In this document: in pieces, positions 50,648-62,214 of the stretch | Numbering within the stretch: the first letter of the stretch is position 1 | Layout of the letters: every line of letters starts with the position of its first letter | From: Symbiodinium sp. CCMP2592 | Lineage: Eukaryota; Sar; Dinophyceae; Suessiales; Symbiodiniaceae | NCBI GenBank assembly: GCA_905221615.1 | Contig: CAJNDT010005868.1 | Coordinates: 1 to 64,000 of the forward strand | Reading direction: 5' to 3' | DNA: 64,000 bases | Made by a program: the position numbers and the translations under genes | The notes under the pieces: model-generated | What the model was told of the DNA's origin: nothing | Seen by the model: only the letters and a program-made list of their open reading frames with translations | The model's database searches: none

Positions 50648-51439
50648 ATGACGAAAGCCGAGCAGAAGAAGGCCGTGCAGTTCACCCGCATGTGCAAGTT
50701 CTGGCAGACCAACGAGTGCAAAATGGGGGCAGACTGCACGTTCGCACACGAAACGACAGAGTTGCGCCCCAGCCCGAAGCCGTGCTTTGACTTCGCGAAG
50801 AAAGGCGTCTGCACTCGGGGTGATGCATGTCGGTTTGTGCACCAGCTTGGGCCAAAGGCGAAGGTCAAGGTTCCTGAGATGCCCAACGCAGCTTTCCCGA
50901 TGATCCAGCCCTGCGTTCCATCCCAGCTCCTCGCCGCCTACACGATGCCGACGCAGAGTTTCGAAGCGCCCCAAAGGTTTGTCTTGAACTCTGCCGCAGC
51001 ACCGTGGTTTCCACGGGAATCGGATGCCGTTTTGAACCAATTCCCTCAAGCGCCGCCCGGGCTGGATCAAATCCCTTTGCCCGCGAGCCTCATCCGTGGT
51101 GCCGTTTGCATGGCAGACAACAGGGATGAGGCAGATTTATGCTCCACACGCTCGGGTGAATCCTTGCTCGGCTGCCATGGTGGCCCTTAGAATCGCTGTT
51201 TTTGCCGTTGGCTGCTGAATCTATTCCTGTAGCGGCTCTCTTTGTGTTTTTCCAGGGTTTGCAACAGCAGTAAAGGCTTGGAGCAGTTCCCCGTCTCCAT
51301 CTCCGGAGTGAAGAGCATGGCGGCCGACGACATGATGTTTGCAACAGGGAGTTTGACGTCGACGATGAGCCTGAGCGCAACGCCCTCGCAATTCAGGGAG
51401 GTTTACGGTGTGGAAGATTATGTTTGCTTGTCCGTGTGA
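50648..51439 (+). CDS. Tandem CCCH zinc-finger protein, copy 1
   Basis: ATG at 50648 opens MTKAEQKKAVQFTRMCKFWQ. Finger 1 is C-x7-C-x5-C-x3-H (residues about 16-36) and finger 2 C-x8-C-x5-C-x3-H (about 47-67), spacing typical of TTP-type RNA-binding fingers. A Pro/Ala-rich middle follows. Exon 1 runs from 50648 to at least 51095. The last exon starts between 51250 and 51266 and ends SQFREVYGVEDYVCLSV with a stop at 51437. The exact donor is ambiguous (GTGGTG at 51096 is one choice). An AG at 50604-50605 is conserved in copy 2 and is a candidate spliced-leader acceptor. Likely role: mRNA binding in nucleus or cytoplasm; family inference only. Confidence 0.85.
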
Positions 51440-51902
51440 CTTGCTGCCACACGGGGTCGCGTCTTCCGACCGAATATGTATTGTAGTCCCTTAAGGAAGT
51501 CAGGTGCTGAACACCTGGGTCAAGCCACTAGTTCGCACTCGGGGTCACCACCGACTAGCTCACTTGATCCTGCAGCCCTTTTCAGCAAAAGCAGCTCTAC
51601 AGATTAACAGGCTTTTTGCAAACTTACTCTACATGTTCTGAGCGTCTCGTGCAGAGCAGCCGTATCTCGAGCCTACAGTTTCTGCTTGTTGCACGACGAA
51701 CCGGATCCCTAGTCCTTGAACCACCCGGACCATAATCCTAACACCGCAACCCCCGGATTCACAGCCAACTGGTTGCGAAGTATGAATGCCTTGAGGTCGC
51801 ATTCGATCAGGTGAGTCAGTCAGTCCACTTGCCGTCATAGAGATACGTCACTTGGATTGGTGTTGACGGTCTTGTTGAACGGTCACACATCCCCCACCTA
51901 TT

Positions 51903-52005
51903 TTGACTGAGTAGCTGAGTGGATACACTTTACACAAAATATTACCCACTATAATTCTGAAAGTGTACACTTGCTGGGGGCTTATGAACTCAGCAACTAA
52001 GTTGA
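51903..52005. mobile_element. MITE family N, absent from duplication copy 2
   Basis: TGAGTAGCTGAGTGGATACA to ACTCAGCAACTAAGTTG. Confidence 0.8.
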
Positions 52006-52098
52006 GCTTGCTGGAGATACTTCAGGCTGGGGAGGTTTGGACTCGCGCAGCGGATTTGGGTCCACGGTGCTTCGGTGCGGGGATTCAAGAAAGTCTAA

Positions 52099-52226
52099 GG
52101 GTAAAAGGAGGGACCTTTCATAAGGACCCCTAGGTATATACCCTTACTATAGCCATTATATACCCATTATATAGCCCATTCTAGGGACCCAGGGGTCCCC
52201 ATTAAGGGTCCCTCCTTTTCCCCCTC
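52099..52226. mobile_element. MITE family P, absent from copy 2
   Basis: AAGGGTAAAAGGAGGGACC to AAGGGTCCCTCCTTTTCCCC. Confidence 0.8.
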
Positions 52227-52330
52227 AAGAAAGAGGCTTGAGGAATTCGGTCGACGGCGACTTGATCTCGTGTGCGAGAAGGAGAGCGTACCGTAAACCT
52301 GTGTGACTGTATGTCCTCAGCCTGGGCCTG

Positions 52331-52411
52331 GTTTAGGTAACCTTTCACCAGTTTGGGTAGTGTAGTCCCTATATAACCCCTATGGCCCTATATAACCAAA
52401 AAAGTTAACCT
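52331..52411. mobile_element. MITE family K
   Basis: AGGTAACCTTTCACCAGTTT to ACCAAAAAAGTTAACCTTC; trailing CAGTTCCCCAT and CGACAAGT are shared with other K copies. Confidence 0.75.
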
Positions 52412-52451
52412 TCAGTTCCCCATCATACACGACAAGTGGGCCTGGTTTAGG

Positions 52452-52540
52452 GTTTACCTGGACCCTAAGGAACCTACCACCTTTTTAGGGCCCCCTAATA
52501 TGATTTCTTTATAAGTCCCTAGAAAGGTAGGTTATTTGGG
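52452..52540. mobile_element. MITE family L, absent from copy 2
   Basis: TACCTGGACCCTAAGGAACC to GAAAGGTAGGTTATTTGG. Confidence 0.8.
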
Positions 52541-52699
52541 GTTTAGGGCTTAAGGAAGTAATGCGCCTAATTGGCAGCCATATAGTTGATTTGCTGGTGG
52601 AAGGATTTCAAAGTGGCTTGCCGCGTTGCCGAACTACCTAGTATCGTGGCACCAGGGAAACTGTGGCCCGGTGCCAGCGCATGGTGGTACCAGCACTAG

Positions 52700-53088
52700 T
52701 ATTTGCCATCGACGTCGTTCACATACTGGAGGTAGTAGTGCTACTCGTGTCAATGCTGGTGGTGGTGGTTGTGGTGGTCCTCGTAGTGGAAGTAGTAGTG
52801 GCAGTAGTGGTTGTAGAAGCAGTAGACGTACTAGCACTCGAGGTACTAGCACGAGTATTGGTACCAGTACCAGTAGCAGCAGTGGTGGAAGTAGTAGTAG
52901 TAGTAGTAGTAGTCGTAGTAGTAGAAGTAGAAGTAGAAGTAGAAGTAGAAGTAGAAGTAGAAGTAGTAGCAGTAGTAGAAGTAGAAGTAGTAGTAGTAGC
53001 AGTAGTAGTAGTAGTAGAAGTAGTAGAAATAGAAGTAGTAGTAGCAGTAGTAGTAGTAGTAGCAGTATCAGTAGCAGTAGCAGTAGTA

Positions 53089-53129
<41 letters not shown>

Positions 53130-53274
53130 GGTGGTGGTGGTGGTAGTAGCAGTCGGCATTGTAGCGGTAGCAGTAGCAGTGCTACTAGTACGTTTATTGG
53201 TACTAGTTTTTCTACTCGTACTAGTACCAGTAACAGTAGTAGTAGCAGTAGTAGTAGTAGTAGTAGTAGTGGTG

Positions 53275-53316
<42 letters not shown>

Positions 53317-53430
53317 ATAGTAGTAGTAATAGTAGTAGTCATAGTAGTAGCAGTAGTTGCAGTAATAGTAGTAATAGTAGTGGTAGTAGTGGTAGCGGGA
53401 GGAGTAAGAGCACGAGTGGTAGTAACATCA
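52700..53430. repeat. AGT triplet array, expanded in copy 1
   Basis: About 730 bases of AGT, AGA and GGT triplets. The matching place in copy 2 (59555-59715) holds only about 160 bases of diverged AGT/ACT triplets. Confidence 0.9.
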
Positions 53431-53449
53431 AACTTGTCATGGTGGGGTG

Positions 53450-54200
53450 CACATTAAAGTCGTTAGTCCGTTTGACAGGCACTGTATAGACAAGGCCCAG
53501 GCTTCGCGCATGCTCGGTGCAGAGATGCCAAGCATGCCACTCTGGCTATTCGAGAATCTGGGATGGGGAAGGAACCCCACATGTATACCCACCGATCCTC
53601 CAAATCCCGAGTCCCCTGCCCTGAATCCCTGCAAAACCCTGTAGGGTCCAAGCACGGGGGATCGGAATGGTGGGATCCTTCTCGGCACATGTATGATGTT
53701 CGGAGGTTCAGTCAGTGGCTTTGGGTGGGGAGTGCCATGTCTTATGCCTCGGCTAAAGCAACATCCTTGAACGGATTTGAGCATAGTCTCAGAAATCCAG
53801 ACTGTGCACTTATTCTGTACTGAATTGGAACACAGCAAAACTCGGACACTTTCCGTAGATTCTATCTTTTCATGTCGGCGTGGGCGCACGGGTCATTGGA
53901 GCCCTAGCCGACCAACTTTTCGTGGGACAACTTGGTGTGGGTAGCCTGAGCTGTAGATGGCTCAAGACTGAAGCTCGGTAGATAGTAGATAAAAACGATG
54001 AATGCTGGATCCAACAAGCTCCCAAATGTTGGGGTGTCAGGGTGACTTGATTGTAGAACCGGGCACATTCGGACCAAAACGTTTCATTACGTCATCCAGT
54101 TGCCGCGCCACTGAACCTGAAGCAGCTTTGTCTTTCATTCTCATCAGGGTCCATGTGGCTAACTTACTATATGCTTCCGCCTGAAGGAGATTTTCCTATA
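53450..54200. other. Duplicated non-coding stretch
   Basis: Matches 59770-60545. An open frame here (DKAQASRMLGAEMPSMPLWL) has an early stop in copy 2, so it is not treated as a gene. Confidence 0.55.
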
Positions 54201-54254
54201 GGAAAGGTACTTTTGATCGAATAGGTGTCAGTGTGTTTCCATATTACGCAGGTG

Positions 54255-54779
54255 CATATGTGTATATATATATATACATACACATATGTGTATTTGGATG
54301 TTTCCCTATAGAATACACATACACACGTGCGTGTATATGTACACATTCACGTACACATAAACACTGTATAAGCATTGTATATACATAGATGTTGGGATAT
54401 GTATATGTAAATGTATGTGTATATATAGGTAACGCTTTGAATGCACATACACAGCATACATATCTGCATGTATATGTATATATGTATATATGCATGTATG
54501 TATGCATTCATGTAAGCATGTATGTATGTATGTATGCATGTATGTATGTATGTATGTGTGTATTTATGTATGCATATCTAGTTGTAAATGCACATGTGCA
54601 TCTACGTTATATAACATAATGTAATGTAAGATAAGATAATATAATAAAATATATTGTAATATATTACGATATAATATAATAAAATGTAATGTAGTTTGAT
54701 ATACCTATATATATATATATATATATACATATGCATTCACACATACATGAACATGCCTACCTATGTATACATACATAAC

Positions 54780-54810
<31 letters not shown>
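54255..54810. repeat. TA and ATGT simple-repeat region
   Basis: (TA)n at 54258, 54705 and 54782, (ATGT)n near 54500-54560 and an ATAAT-rich stretch at 54610-54700. Confidence 0.9.
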
Positions 54811-54813
<3 letters not shown>

Positions 54814-55590
54814 ATACGTGTTGATTGTGTACACAGTTTGCACGACGATGCAAAACCGGAGCATGGACCCTGCTGCTTTTCTGATGACATCCCCGGCGCA
54901 AATGCGCGTGGACCTCTGCGGGCGGCGTCGGGGTGCTTGACACATTGGAGTGCTGCATGACAGTGCAATGCTGGTGGTGTATAACTTGTTGTCATATCAT
55001 GCCCAGCATAGAAAGCAGTGTCAACCGAAGATTCCAATTATCCTGCTATGTCCTCGTCATCTCATAACAAGGCCACTTACCGGTGTCCAGGTCTTGTGTG
55101 TTCTGACGGCATCCCAAACTCTAAACCCGCAGATGAAGTACTCCGTCCAAGTTCATACCCGTAGCTAGGCAAGTGTAGGCTTGCAGTCATCGGTATCATC
55201 CGACGGCAATTAGTTTCGATCATTGCCCCAAGCCTTCATCCGGCTGCAGTGTGGCTTGCAGTTTGTGCAGGTGGCTTGCAGGCACTCCAGATTAGACGGA
55301 CTGACTCTTTCTTGGCTTGAATGAGTTGTGGTTCGCGGCGTCGTGTCACTTATATGTTGCCCTGTTCTGTGCTGTTTCTTCCTTTTAGATCGAGAGAGTT
55401 TGGTGAATTTCATCGGGGGTGAACATAATGCACAAGAATCTGTAGAAACATCGACGGTAGCCTTTGTGAGGAGCGTTTGATCTTGACCGAGGTGAGGTTG
55501 AGGCTGCTTGAAAGAATCATGATCGTGATCCCGACCTCGGAGCCATATGCTGTTGCGACGACTGCATTGGGGTTTAGGTTGCCGTATATA

Positions 55591-55687
55591 TGAGAGTTTC
55601 CGAAAATTGGGGGTACCTTATTTTGGGGTCCTTATAATAAGGATCCTACGGTACTATATTAGGGTCCCCAAGTTTCGGAAACTCCTA
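55591..55687. mobile_element. MITE family C
   Basis: GAGAGTTTCCGAAAATTGGG to CAAGTTTCGGAAACTCCTA. Confidence 0.9.
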
Positions 55688-55768
55688 TATAGACCCTGAG
55701 CCTGACACCTAAATTACAATGCTATGTACCAGTTGAGTTTCGAGTTGAGTTTCAAGCCTGCTGGGTTC

Positions 55769-55973
55769 CTATGAAGACCATAAGGTTCCAGCTTGCCGGC
55801 ACACACCCAAAGCCCGTGCTGAAAAGGGTTTAGGGTTTCGAATGGCTAAGACCCAGTGTTTTCCATTTCCAATGACATGATCCTTGTCAACACTGCTGCT
55901 TAGTGCAGTCATCATGGTCACGATAGCCAGGTTAAGCCAAGCAACAAGTGCCTTACGTGTGCTGATGCCGAGA
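55769..55973 (-). CDS. Minus-strand terminal exon, product unknown
   Basis: Reads STRKALVAWLNLAIVTMMTA then LSSSVDKDHVIGNGKHWVLA then IRNPKPFSARALGVCRQAGT and a stop. The WLNLAIVTMMTAL part is hydrophobic. Acceptor GGCATCAG. It lies between the duplication copies and is not in either. Confidence 0.65.
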
Positions 55974-56329
55974 CCGGTATATCTATGCACATACGTTGAT
56001 GTGTATATATGTATATATAATATACACAAATGTATGTATGTATATACACAACTGGTGCACAGTGTGACTTCTACTCGATACTGTTTTCGCTGCTTATTAA
56101 TGTCTCTTTGAAGCGCAGTACTACATGGCACTGTTTAGTATTGTGTTACTTGCTACCACACTACTGCTTACGTACCAGTGGTACTTTCTACCGTTAGTAC
56201 TTGCTACTGCTACTCACTAACTGGCGTACTACCTACTAGTTACAAACTGCTGATTGCTGCGAAATACTGCTCATTGTTGCTTGCTACCTACCACTACTTG
56301 CTCCGAGTACTGCTGCTGATATTGGGGAT

Positions 56330-56755
<426 letters not shown>

Positions 56756-56843
56756 TACACGACGACATCCGACAGCCACTGCCACCACCAAAGCCACCAC
56801 AGTCACTGCGAGCTATTTCTGATATGTGTTTGCCCATAGGCAG

Positions 56844-56949
56844 ATGGGTGGTTGTCAAAATTAGGGTACCTTTTTGGCTCCCTGTTTTAAGACGGCACCT
56901 ATCATTTAGAGTACCCCAAAAAGGGGCCCTATTTTTGACAACCACCCAG
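56844..56949. mobile_element. MITE family D
   Basis: GGGTGGTTGTCAAAATTAGG to ATTTTTGACAACCACCC. Confidence 0.9.
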
Positions 56950-56994
56950 ATAGCCATCACTTGAATGGTTGCAGGCAGCTTTTGTTTTGCACAG

Positions 56995-57036
56995 GTGTCG
57001 TGCTATCATCATCGGGCTCACCATGCTAGCGTCAAG
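56995..57036 (+). CDS. Short His-rich exon
   Basis: VSCYHHRAHHASVK between acceptor TTTTGTTTTGCACAG and donor GTTTTT, phase 0 at both ends. Confidence 0.5.
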
Positions 57037-57139
57037 GTTTTTTCATCCCTGACTTTCGAGACACTGTTGCTGCTCAGTATAACTTTGTCATAGTTGGGTA
57101 ACATTTTACATTTTTATGGGTACTTAAACCCAGTAAGGA

Positions 57140-57370
57140 CTAAACATTTAGTTTTTTCATCCTATCCCAACCATGAACTACTATACGTTGTTCGTAAAAA
57201 CCAGCTGCCGACCACAGCTCCGTTGAGTGGAAACATTTGGCGTGCGCGCAGCCGTGATTTTGTGTAAATATCAATCCGCGGCGCACTCCACCGGGAAATC
57301 CAGCAGTGCATCCTTGGATTGAAGATGCCATGGTATGACCACAGACCAAAGCGGGCGCAAAGCACGAAAA
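57140..57370 (-). CDS. Paralogous block (copy a), possible minus-strand exon
   Basis: Highly similar to 62215-62425. Both read MASSI, CTAGFPGG and LIF from a shared ATG on the minus strand, with scattered changes and one small indel. Product unknown; could also be non-coding. Confidence 0.4.
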   Translation of the reverse strand, partial: FSCFAPALVCGHTMASSIQGCTAGFPGGVRRGLIFTQNHGCAHAKCFHSTELWSAAGFYEQRIVVHGWDRMKKLNV

Positions 57371-57450
57371 GTTAGAGCAGGTTACGGCTGGTTGTAATGT
57401 TTGTGGTGAAGTCGGGGACCGTAAGATCAGACCGAATCAGCCATTAATGC

Positions 57451-57523
57451 CCTAAGGGTCCATGTACCAATATAGTATAGACGTTGGCCCCAATGTACTT
57501 ATATAGGGACTACTTTAAGGCCA

Positions 57524-57554
<31 letters not shown>

Positions 57555-57582
57555 TGTACTGTATGGGTACAGGGACCCTCAG
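57451..57582. mobile_element. MITE family A with TA expansion
   Basis: CCTAAGGGTCCATGTACC to GGTACAGGGACCCTCAG; a (TA)n run has grown inside the right half. Confidence 0.85.
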
Positions 57583-57844
57583 TGATGGTACATAATATCC
57601 TAGCAGTAATCGAGATGATCTGGAAAGTGGGGATGCGGTTGGTGAATATGACACAAAGTTTGGGCGCTTGTCCAAAGCTTTCCTGTTTGGGCTGTTGCCT
57701 GTCGGCATGTCTTCACGAGCGGCACTGTTGCATGGGCATGGTTCGCATGACTCGTGCTGTTCTCTATCTTTGCTTGGCCGGCAGATCAGAGTGCCCTTAG
57801 TTGGTTTTGAACATTGCCACTTCGCTCCAAGAGTTTGGAAAGCC

Positions 57845-58822
57845 ATGACGAAAGCCGAGCAGAAGAAGGCCGTGCAGTTCACCCGCATGTGCAAGTTCTG
57901 GCGGACCAACGAGTGCAAAATGGGGGCAGACTGCACGTTTGCACACGAAACGACAGAGTTGCGCCCCAGCCCGAAGCCGTGCTTTGACTTCGCGAAGAAA
58001 GGCGTCTGCACTCGGGGTGATGCATGTCGGTTTGTGCACCAGCTTGGGCCAAAGGCGAAGGTCAAGGTTCCTGAGATGCCCAACGCAGCCTTCCAGATGA
58101 TGCAGCCCTGCGTTCCATCCCAGCTCCTCGCTGCCTACACGATGCCAACGCAGAGCCTCGAAGCGCCCCAAAGGTTTGCCTTGAACTCTGCCGCAGCACC
58201 GTGGTTTCCGCGGACATCGGATGCCGTTTTGAACCACTTCCCTCAAGCACCACCCGGGCTGGATCAAATCCCTTTGCCCGCGAGCCTCATCGGTGGTGCT
58301 GTTTGTATGACGGAGACCAGGCTGTTCAGTGCTACACTTATATGTCCAGGTTTCTGGGTTCCTATTATAAAATAAGAAACCCTTTTTCTCAGTGGGTTAC
58401 TAAACAGCCTAGGAGAGCAAGGATGAGGCAGACTTGTGTTCCACGAGCTCGGGTGAATCCTCCTTGGGCCGCCTTGCTCGCCCTTAGACTTACCTTTGGT
58501 TAGTAGGGAATGGAGGAACGGGGTACCATTATAACTACCATTTCTACCATTCTTCCATTCCCTACTAACCAAAGGTAAGTAGAACCCTTGTGGCTGCCAT
58601 TTTTCGTTTTCTTGTAGCGGCTCAGCTTTGTTTTTGTTTCCATGGTTTTGCAAGAGCAACGAAGGATTGGAGCGGTTCCCCTTCTCCGGAATGAAGAGCA
58701 TGGCGGCCGACAACATGATGTTTACAACAGGGAGTTTGACGTCGACGATGAGCCTGAGCGCAGCGCCCTCGCAATTCAGGGAGGCTTACGGTGTGGAAGA
58801 CTATGTCTGCTTGTCCGTGTGA
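57845..58822 (+). CDS. Tandem CCCH zinc-finger protein, copy 2
   Basis: ATG at 57845. Both fingers keep all Cys/His residues. The protein differs from copy 1 at about ten places in the first 150 residues (for example FWRTN for FWQTN). Exon 1 runs to at least 58292; the last exon starts near 58650 and ends SQFREAYGVEDYVCLSV at 58822. The region between holds two insertions absent from copy 1 (58319-58410 and 58489-58579), so the intron is longer. If the intron were not spliced the frame would stop at 58375. Confidence 0.8.
58319..58410. mobile_element. Inverted-repeat element, absent from copy 1
   Basis: Ends AGGCTGTTCAGTG and TTACTAAACAGCCT. Copy 1 reads straight through this point near 51115. 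Confidence 0.8.
58489..58579. mobile_element. MITE family J with TAGA target duplication, absent from copy 1
   Basis: 91-base palindrome CTTACCTTTGGTTAG to CTAACCAAAGGTAAG, flanked by TAGA on both sides. Copy 1 has a single TTAGAA there (about 51187). Confidence 0.92.
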
Positions 58823-58959
58823 CTTGCTACCACACCGGGGTCTCGTCTTCCGCCGAGCATCTAGACCCGTAAGGTAGCCATGTTGAACACGTGAGTGAAA
58901 CAGAGCTCGAAGTAGGTTTTTGCAGCCTATTCATCACTAGTTCACTTGATCCTGTAGCC

Positions 58960-58988
58960 TTAAACCCGAAACCCTAAAGCCAACCTCC
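58960..58988. repeat. Telomere-like insertion, absent from copy 1
   Basis: TTAAACCCGAAACCCTAAAG lies between CCTGTAGCC and TTTTTCAGC; copy 1 has CCTGCAGCC joined directly to CTTTTCAGC. Confidence 0.8.
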
Positions 58989-59211
58989 TTTTTCAGCGAA
59001 AGCAGCTCTACAGATCCAGAAACAATATTTCACAACATCTACTGACTACATCTTCTGCAATCGGCTCGGTACTTCCTATGAGGCCCTGCGTCAAGCTTTG
59101 GGGCCCTGGACTTCGAAAACCCTGCATTACCCTGACACCACCTCCGTGGATTCACAGCCCACTGGACGCTAGTTACGAAGGCCCTTGACGTATGAGAAGC
59201 AACGCATTCAC

Positions 59212-59319
59212 CCAAAGGGTCCAAAGTATCTGTATAGTAGACTGTAGGGTTTCTATAATAGGAATTACTATTATGATTTGGGGAAGTATCCCCCATAAGA
59301 GTACCTAGGACCCTTTGGG
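59212..59319. mobile_element. MITE family B, absent from copy 1
   Basis: CCCAAAGGGTCCAAAGTATC to CCTAGGACCCTTTGGG. Confidence 0.88.
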
Positions 59320-60196
59320 TCAGTCATGTTCAAAATCGCAACCAGCCCGGAAAATTTGGACGCAACAGACTTGGGGTCCACGGTGCTTCGGTGCGGGCTT
59401 CAAGAAGGGAGCTCCGGGGTCCGTTCGGCAGCAATGTGATCTCGTGGTTCAGGAGGGGAGCGTGCCACATGCCTGCGACTGTATGTCGAGCTTGGGCTAG
59501 AGTTGAACAAGTCATGCAGCCATGCATCTAGCAACAGAAAGTATTTGTACTACTAGCATTACGTGTAATACTACGTGCACGACTAGAACTACTGGTACGA
59601 CAGTATTTCAACAAGTTCTACAAGTGCTACAAGTACCGCAAGTAGTAGTCGTGGTAGTAATAGTGCTAGCAGTAGCAGGTGCTACTATGACCTTTGTTGC
59701 TACAGGATACTACTAAGGTCAAACTGCTGTATGCGTGCACGTCACATCTTCCCGTCCCTTCCAGGCAATCGTAGGCCATGGACAATGTCCAGGCGTTTTG
59801 CAGCTTGGTGCAGAGTTACCAAGCATGCAGGTCTAGCTAGTTGAGAATCTGCCGCGGTGAAGGACCGCATGTTTACCCACCGAGCCCGGTCCAAGCACTG
59901 GGGCTCGGGTTGGTGGGATCCTTCTCCGCACAGGTAGGATGTTTGGAGGTTCAGTTGGTGGCTTGGGGTTGTGGGGTGCCATACACGTCCTTCACTTGAT
60001 TTGAGCCCGGTCCCCTTTCAGCACAATCCAAACACCTCCATCATGTCGGCTCGGGTGAGCGAGTAATTGGAGCCTTCGATGACTAATCTTTTCCTGCAGG
60101 AGAAATGGATGATATGCGAAGCCTCAGCTGCAGATGTGTGAAGCTTGTGTTCTAGATGGTAGACAGAAACGGTGAACGCCGGACCCAATTCATGAT

Positions 60197-60303
60197 CCCT
60201 AAGGGTCCGTACCTACATAGTATATACATTGGCCTTAAAGTACTCGCTATATGGGTACATGGGGCCCAAAGTATATGCCATTTGGGCACATGGAGCCTTA
60301 GGG
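60197..60303. mobile_element. MITE family A, absent from copy 1
   Basis: CCCTAAGGGTCCGTACC to GGGCACATGGAGCCTTAGG. Confidence 0.85.
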
Positions 60304-60340
60304 GGTTCAGGGTGCTCTCAACTACAAGTGGGGTAACTGA

Positions 60341-60430
60341 AGAGTTACCTAGTAGTAGAGTAGGTAACCTATTTAGCCTTTTTTGGGTAGTATAGTCCCT
60401 ATATAACCCCTATATAACCAAAAGGTTAAC
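60341..60430. mobile_element. MITE family K
   Basis: CTAGTAGTAGAGTAGGTAAC to AACCAAAAGGTTAACCTTC; not at the place of the copy 1 element. Confidence 0.8.
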
Positions 60431-60599
60431 CTTCAGTTCCCCATGATACCCGACAAGTAGGGTTAAGTCTCTCACGAAAGACATCGACATGCCACGCCAC
60501 TGGACCTGAAGCAGTTTCGTCTCTCATTTTCATAAGGGAGAATGACCTTAAAGATGTTCCGGGGGTACCACACCATGTAGGTGCATGTGAAATATATGT

Positions 60600-60605
60600 G
60601 TATAC

Positions 60606-60636
<31 letters not shown>

Positions 60637-60650
60637 CATAATATATACAC
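60600..60650. repeat. TA dinucleotide repeat
   Basis: (TA)n within TGTATACATA context. Confidence 0.9.
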
Positions 60651-61381
60651 ATCCAGATCTACGTCTACATAAATGAACAGACATACAAACCTTTGTTTAC
60701 ATATACATGTATATGTGTACACAACATAGATCATGAAACTGCACGCTAGCACAACGGGACATCGACCCTTATGGTATGCTGTTCTCTGTATGACATCCCC
60801 GGCGCAAATGCGCGTTGACCCTCTGCGGGCGGCGCCGGGGTGCTTGACACATTGGAGTGCTTCTCGACATCGCAGTGCTGGTGGGGAATGCGGAAGCTAT
60901 GGGGCCAGCATGTCCATCATCATTCACAGCAGTGACAACAGAAGACCTACCCTCTTGTATGTCCTCGTTGTTTGTACGGAGCCCCAAGTTGTGTACCGCT
61001 AAGCATTATTTTTCGAGCAGCACATCAGCACACGTTCAGTACCTGCGCGGGTTTGCAGGTCGATGTGAGGGACTGAGATTTAGGCATTTAGGCATCGAGC
61101 CCTAGACATTCAGAGCCTACTACTTCGAATTCATCCACTAGGGTGGGTGTTCAAGGATCACGAACTGAGCTGCACCGCGGTTGGAGGGCACTCCAGATTA
61201 GACCCAGTCTTTTTTGGCTTGAGTGAGCTGCGGTTAGCCGCGTCTTGACGCTTGCATGCTGCGCTGCCATGTACTGATGGTTCATTGAAGCTACCGCTAC
61301 ACGGCTACTGTTTCTGCTACTGCTGCTACTCGTACAACTGCTGCTACTGCTGCCACTGCCAAATGCTAGCAATTTTCTTCA

Positions 61382-61625
61382 CCTGCAAAGTTGACAAGTG
61401 GATATGTGATGCAACAAGCAGTGACAGGACATTACGAAAGTACTGTGAATACCGAGTAAAATGCACGTGCGTGCATGCGTGTCGTCATTACCCCCCTCCC
61501 CCCCAACCCTCCGAAACCTTCCAGAATCCGAAGCTCGAGTTTGTACAGTCGACAAGTGGATTTTCAGACAACAAGAAGTGGTAAGGTCTTTACGAAACTA
61601 TTGCAGATACCGAGTGAAATGGATG
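61382..61625. repeat. Tandem duplication, about 160-base spacing
   Basis: GACAAGTGGAT...AACAAG...TACGAAA...ATACCGAGT occurs at 61392-61470 and again at 61552-61625. Confidence 0.8.
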
Positions 61626-61686
61626 TGCCCCTAAGACGGTTTAGAGCAAGTGTAGTTGGTATATAGGAGGGGAGGCGTGCGGACTA

Positions 61687-61768
61687 ATGTTACTACTTAT
61701 TGCTGCTGCTACCACCACTACTACTACTACTACTACTGCTACTACTACTGCTACTGCTACTGCTACTG

Positions 61769-61813
<45 letters not shown>

Positions 61814-61990
61814 TCTACTACTACTACTACTACTACTACTACTCCTACTGCTACTGCTACTGCGACTGCTACTGCTACTGCTACTGCTACTGCTACTACT
61901 ACCACTACTACCACTACTACCACTACTACCACTACTGCCGCTACTACCTTTGTTCCCTTCCTATCGCAGCTACGACAGCTGCTGCTGCAG
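61687..61990. repeat. ACT/GCT triplet array
   Basis: About 300 bases, mixed ACT, GCT and CACTAC blocks. Confidence 0.95.
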
Positions 61991-62214
61991 CTATCCACGC
62001 CTTGAATACACTACGGGCGACTAGTCATCTCTTTCGAGCAAAGCTATCAATCGATTGCTCTGGCTCACCAGCTATCAGTCTTAATTTCACCAAAACGACA
62101 GACGACAGATAGTCATGACCTGAGGGAGCAAAGCCAACATGAATTGCTTCAGTTGGCCAGCTATCAGATTTAATTTGGGTTAAGGATTTCAAGAGGACTT
62201 CCGCACCACTGTTG

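Larger units (their letters stand above)
50490..55395. repeat. Segmental duplication, copy 1
   Basis: Collinear with 57655-61290. Matches include the CCCH gene, GTCCACGGTGCTTCGGTGCG at 52058/59376, a stretch after GACATCCCCGGCGCAAATGC at 54886/60791, and GCACTCCAGATTAGAC at 55280/61189. Confidence 0.85.
57655..61290. repeat. Segmental duplication, copy 2
   Basis: Collinear with 50490-55395; shorter mainly because the AGT array is not expanded. Confidence 0.85.

Noticed and set aside
53447..53644. Open frame beginning near 53447 in duplication copy 1
   Set aside because: The matching frame in copy 2 near 59775 stops early, so purifying selection is not evident.
54244..54619. Frames rich in Tyr, Ile, His and Met
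   Set aside because: Pure TA, CA and ATGT simple-repeat translation.
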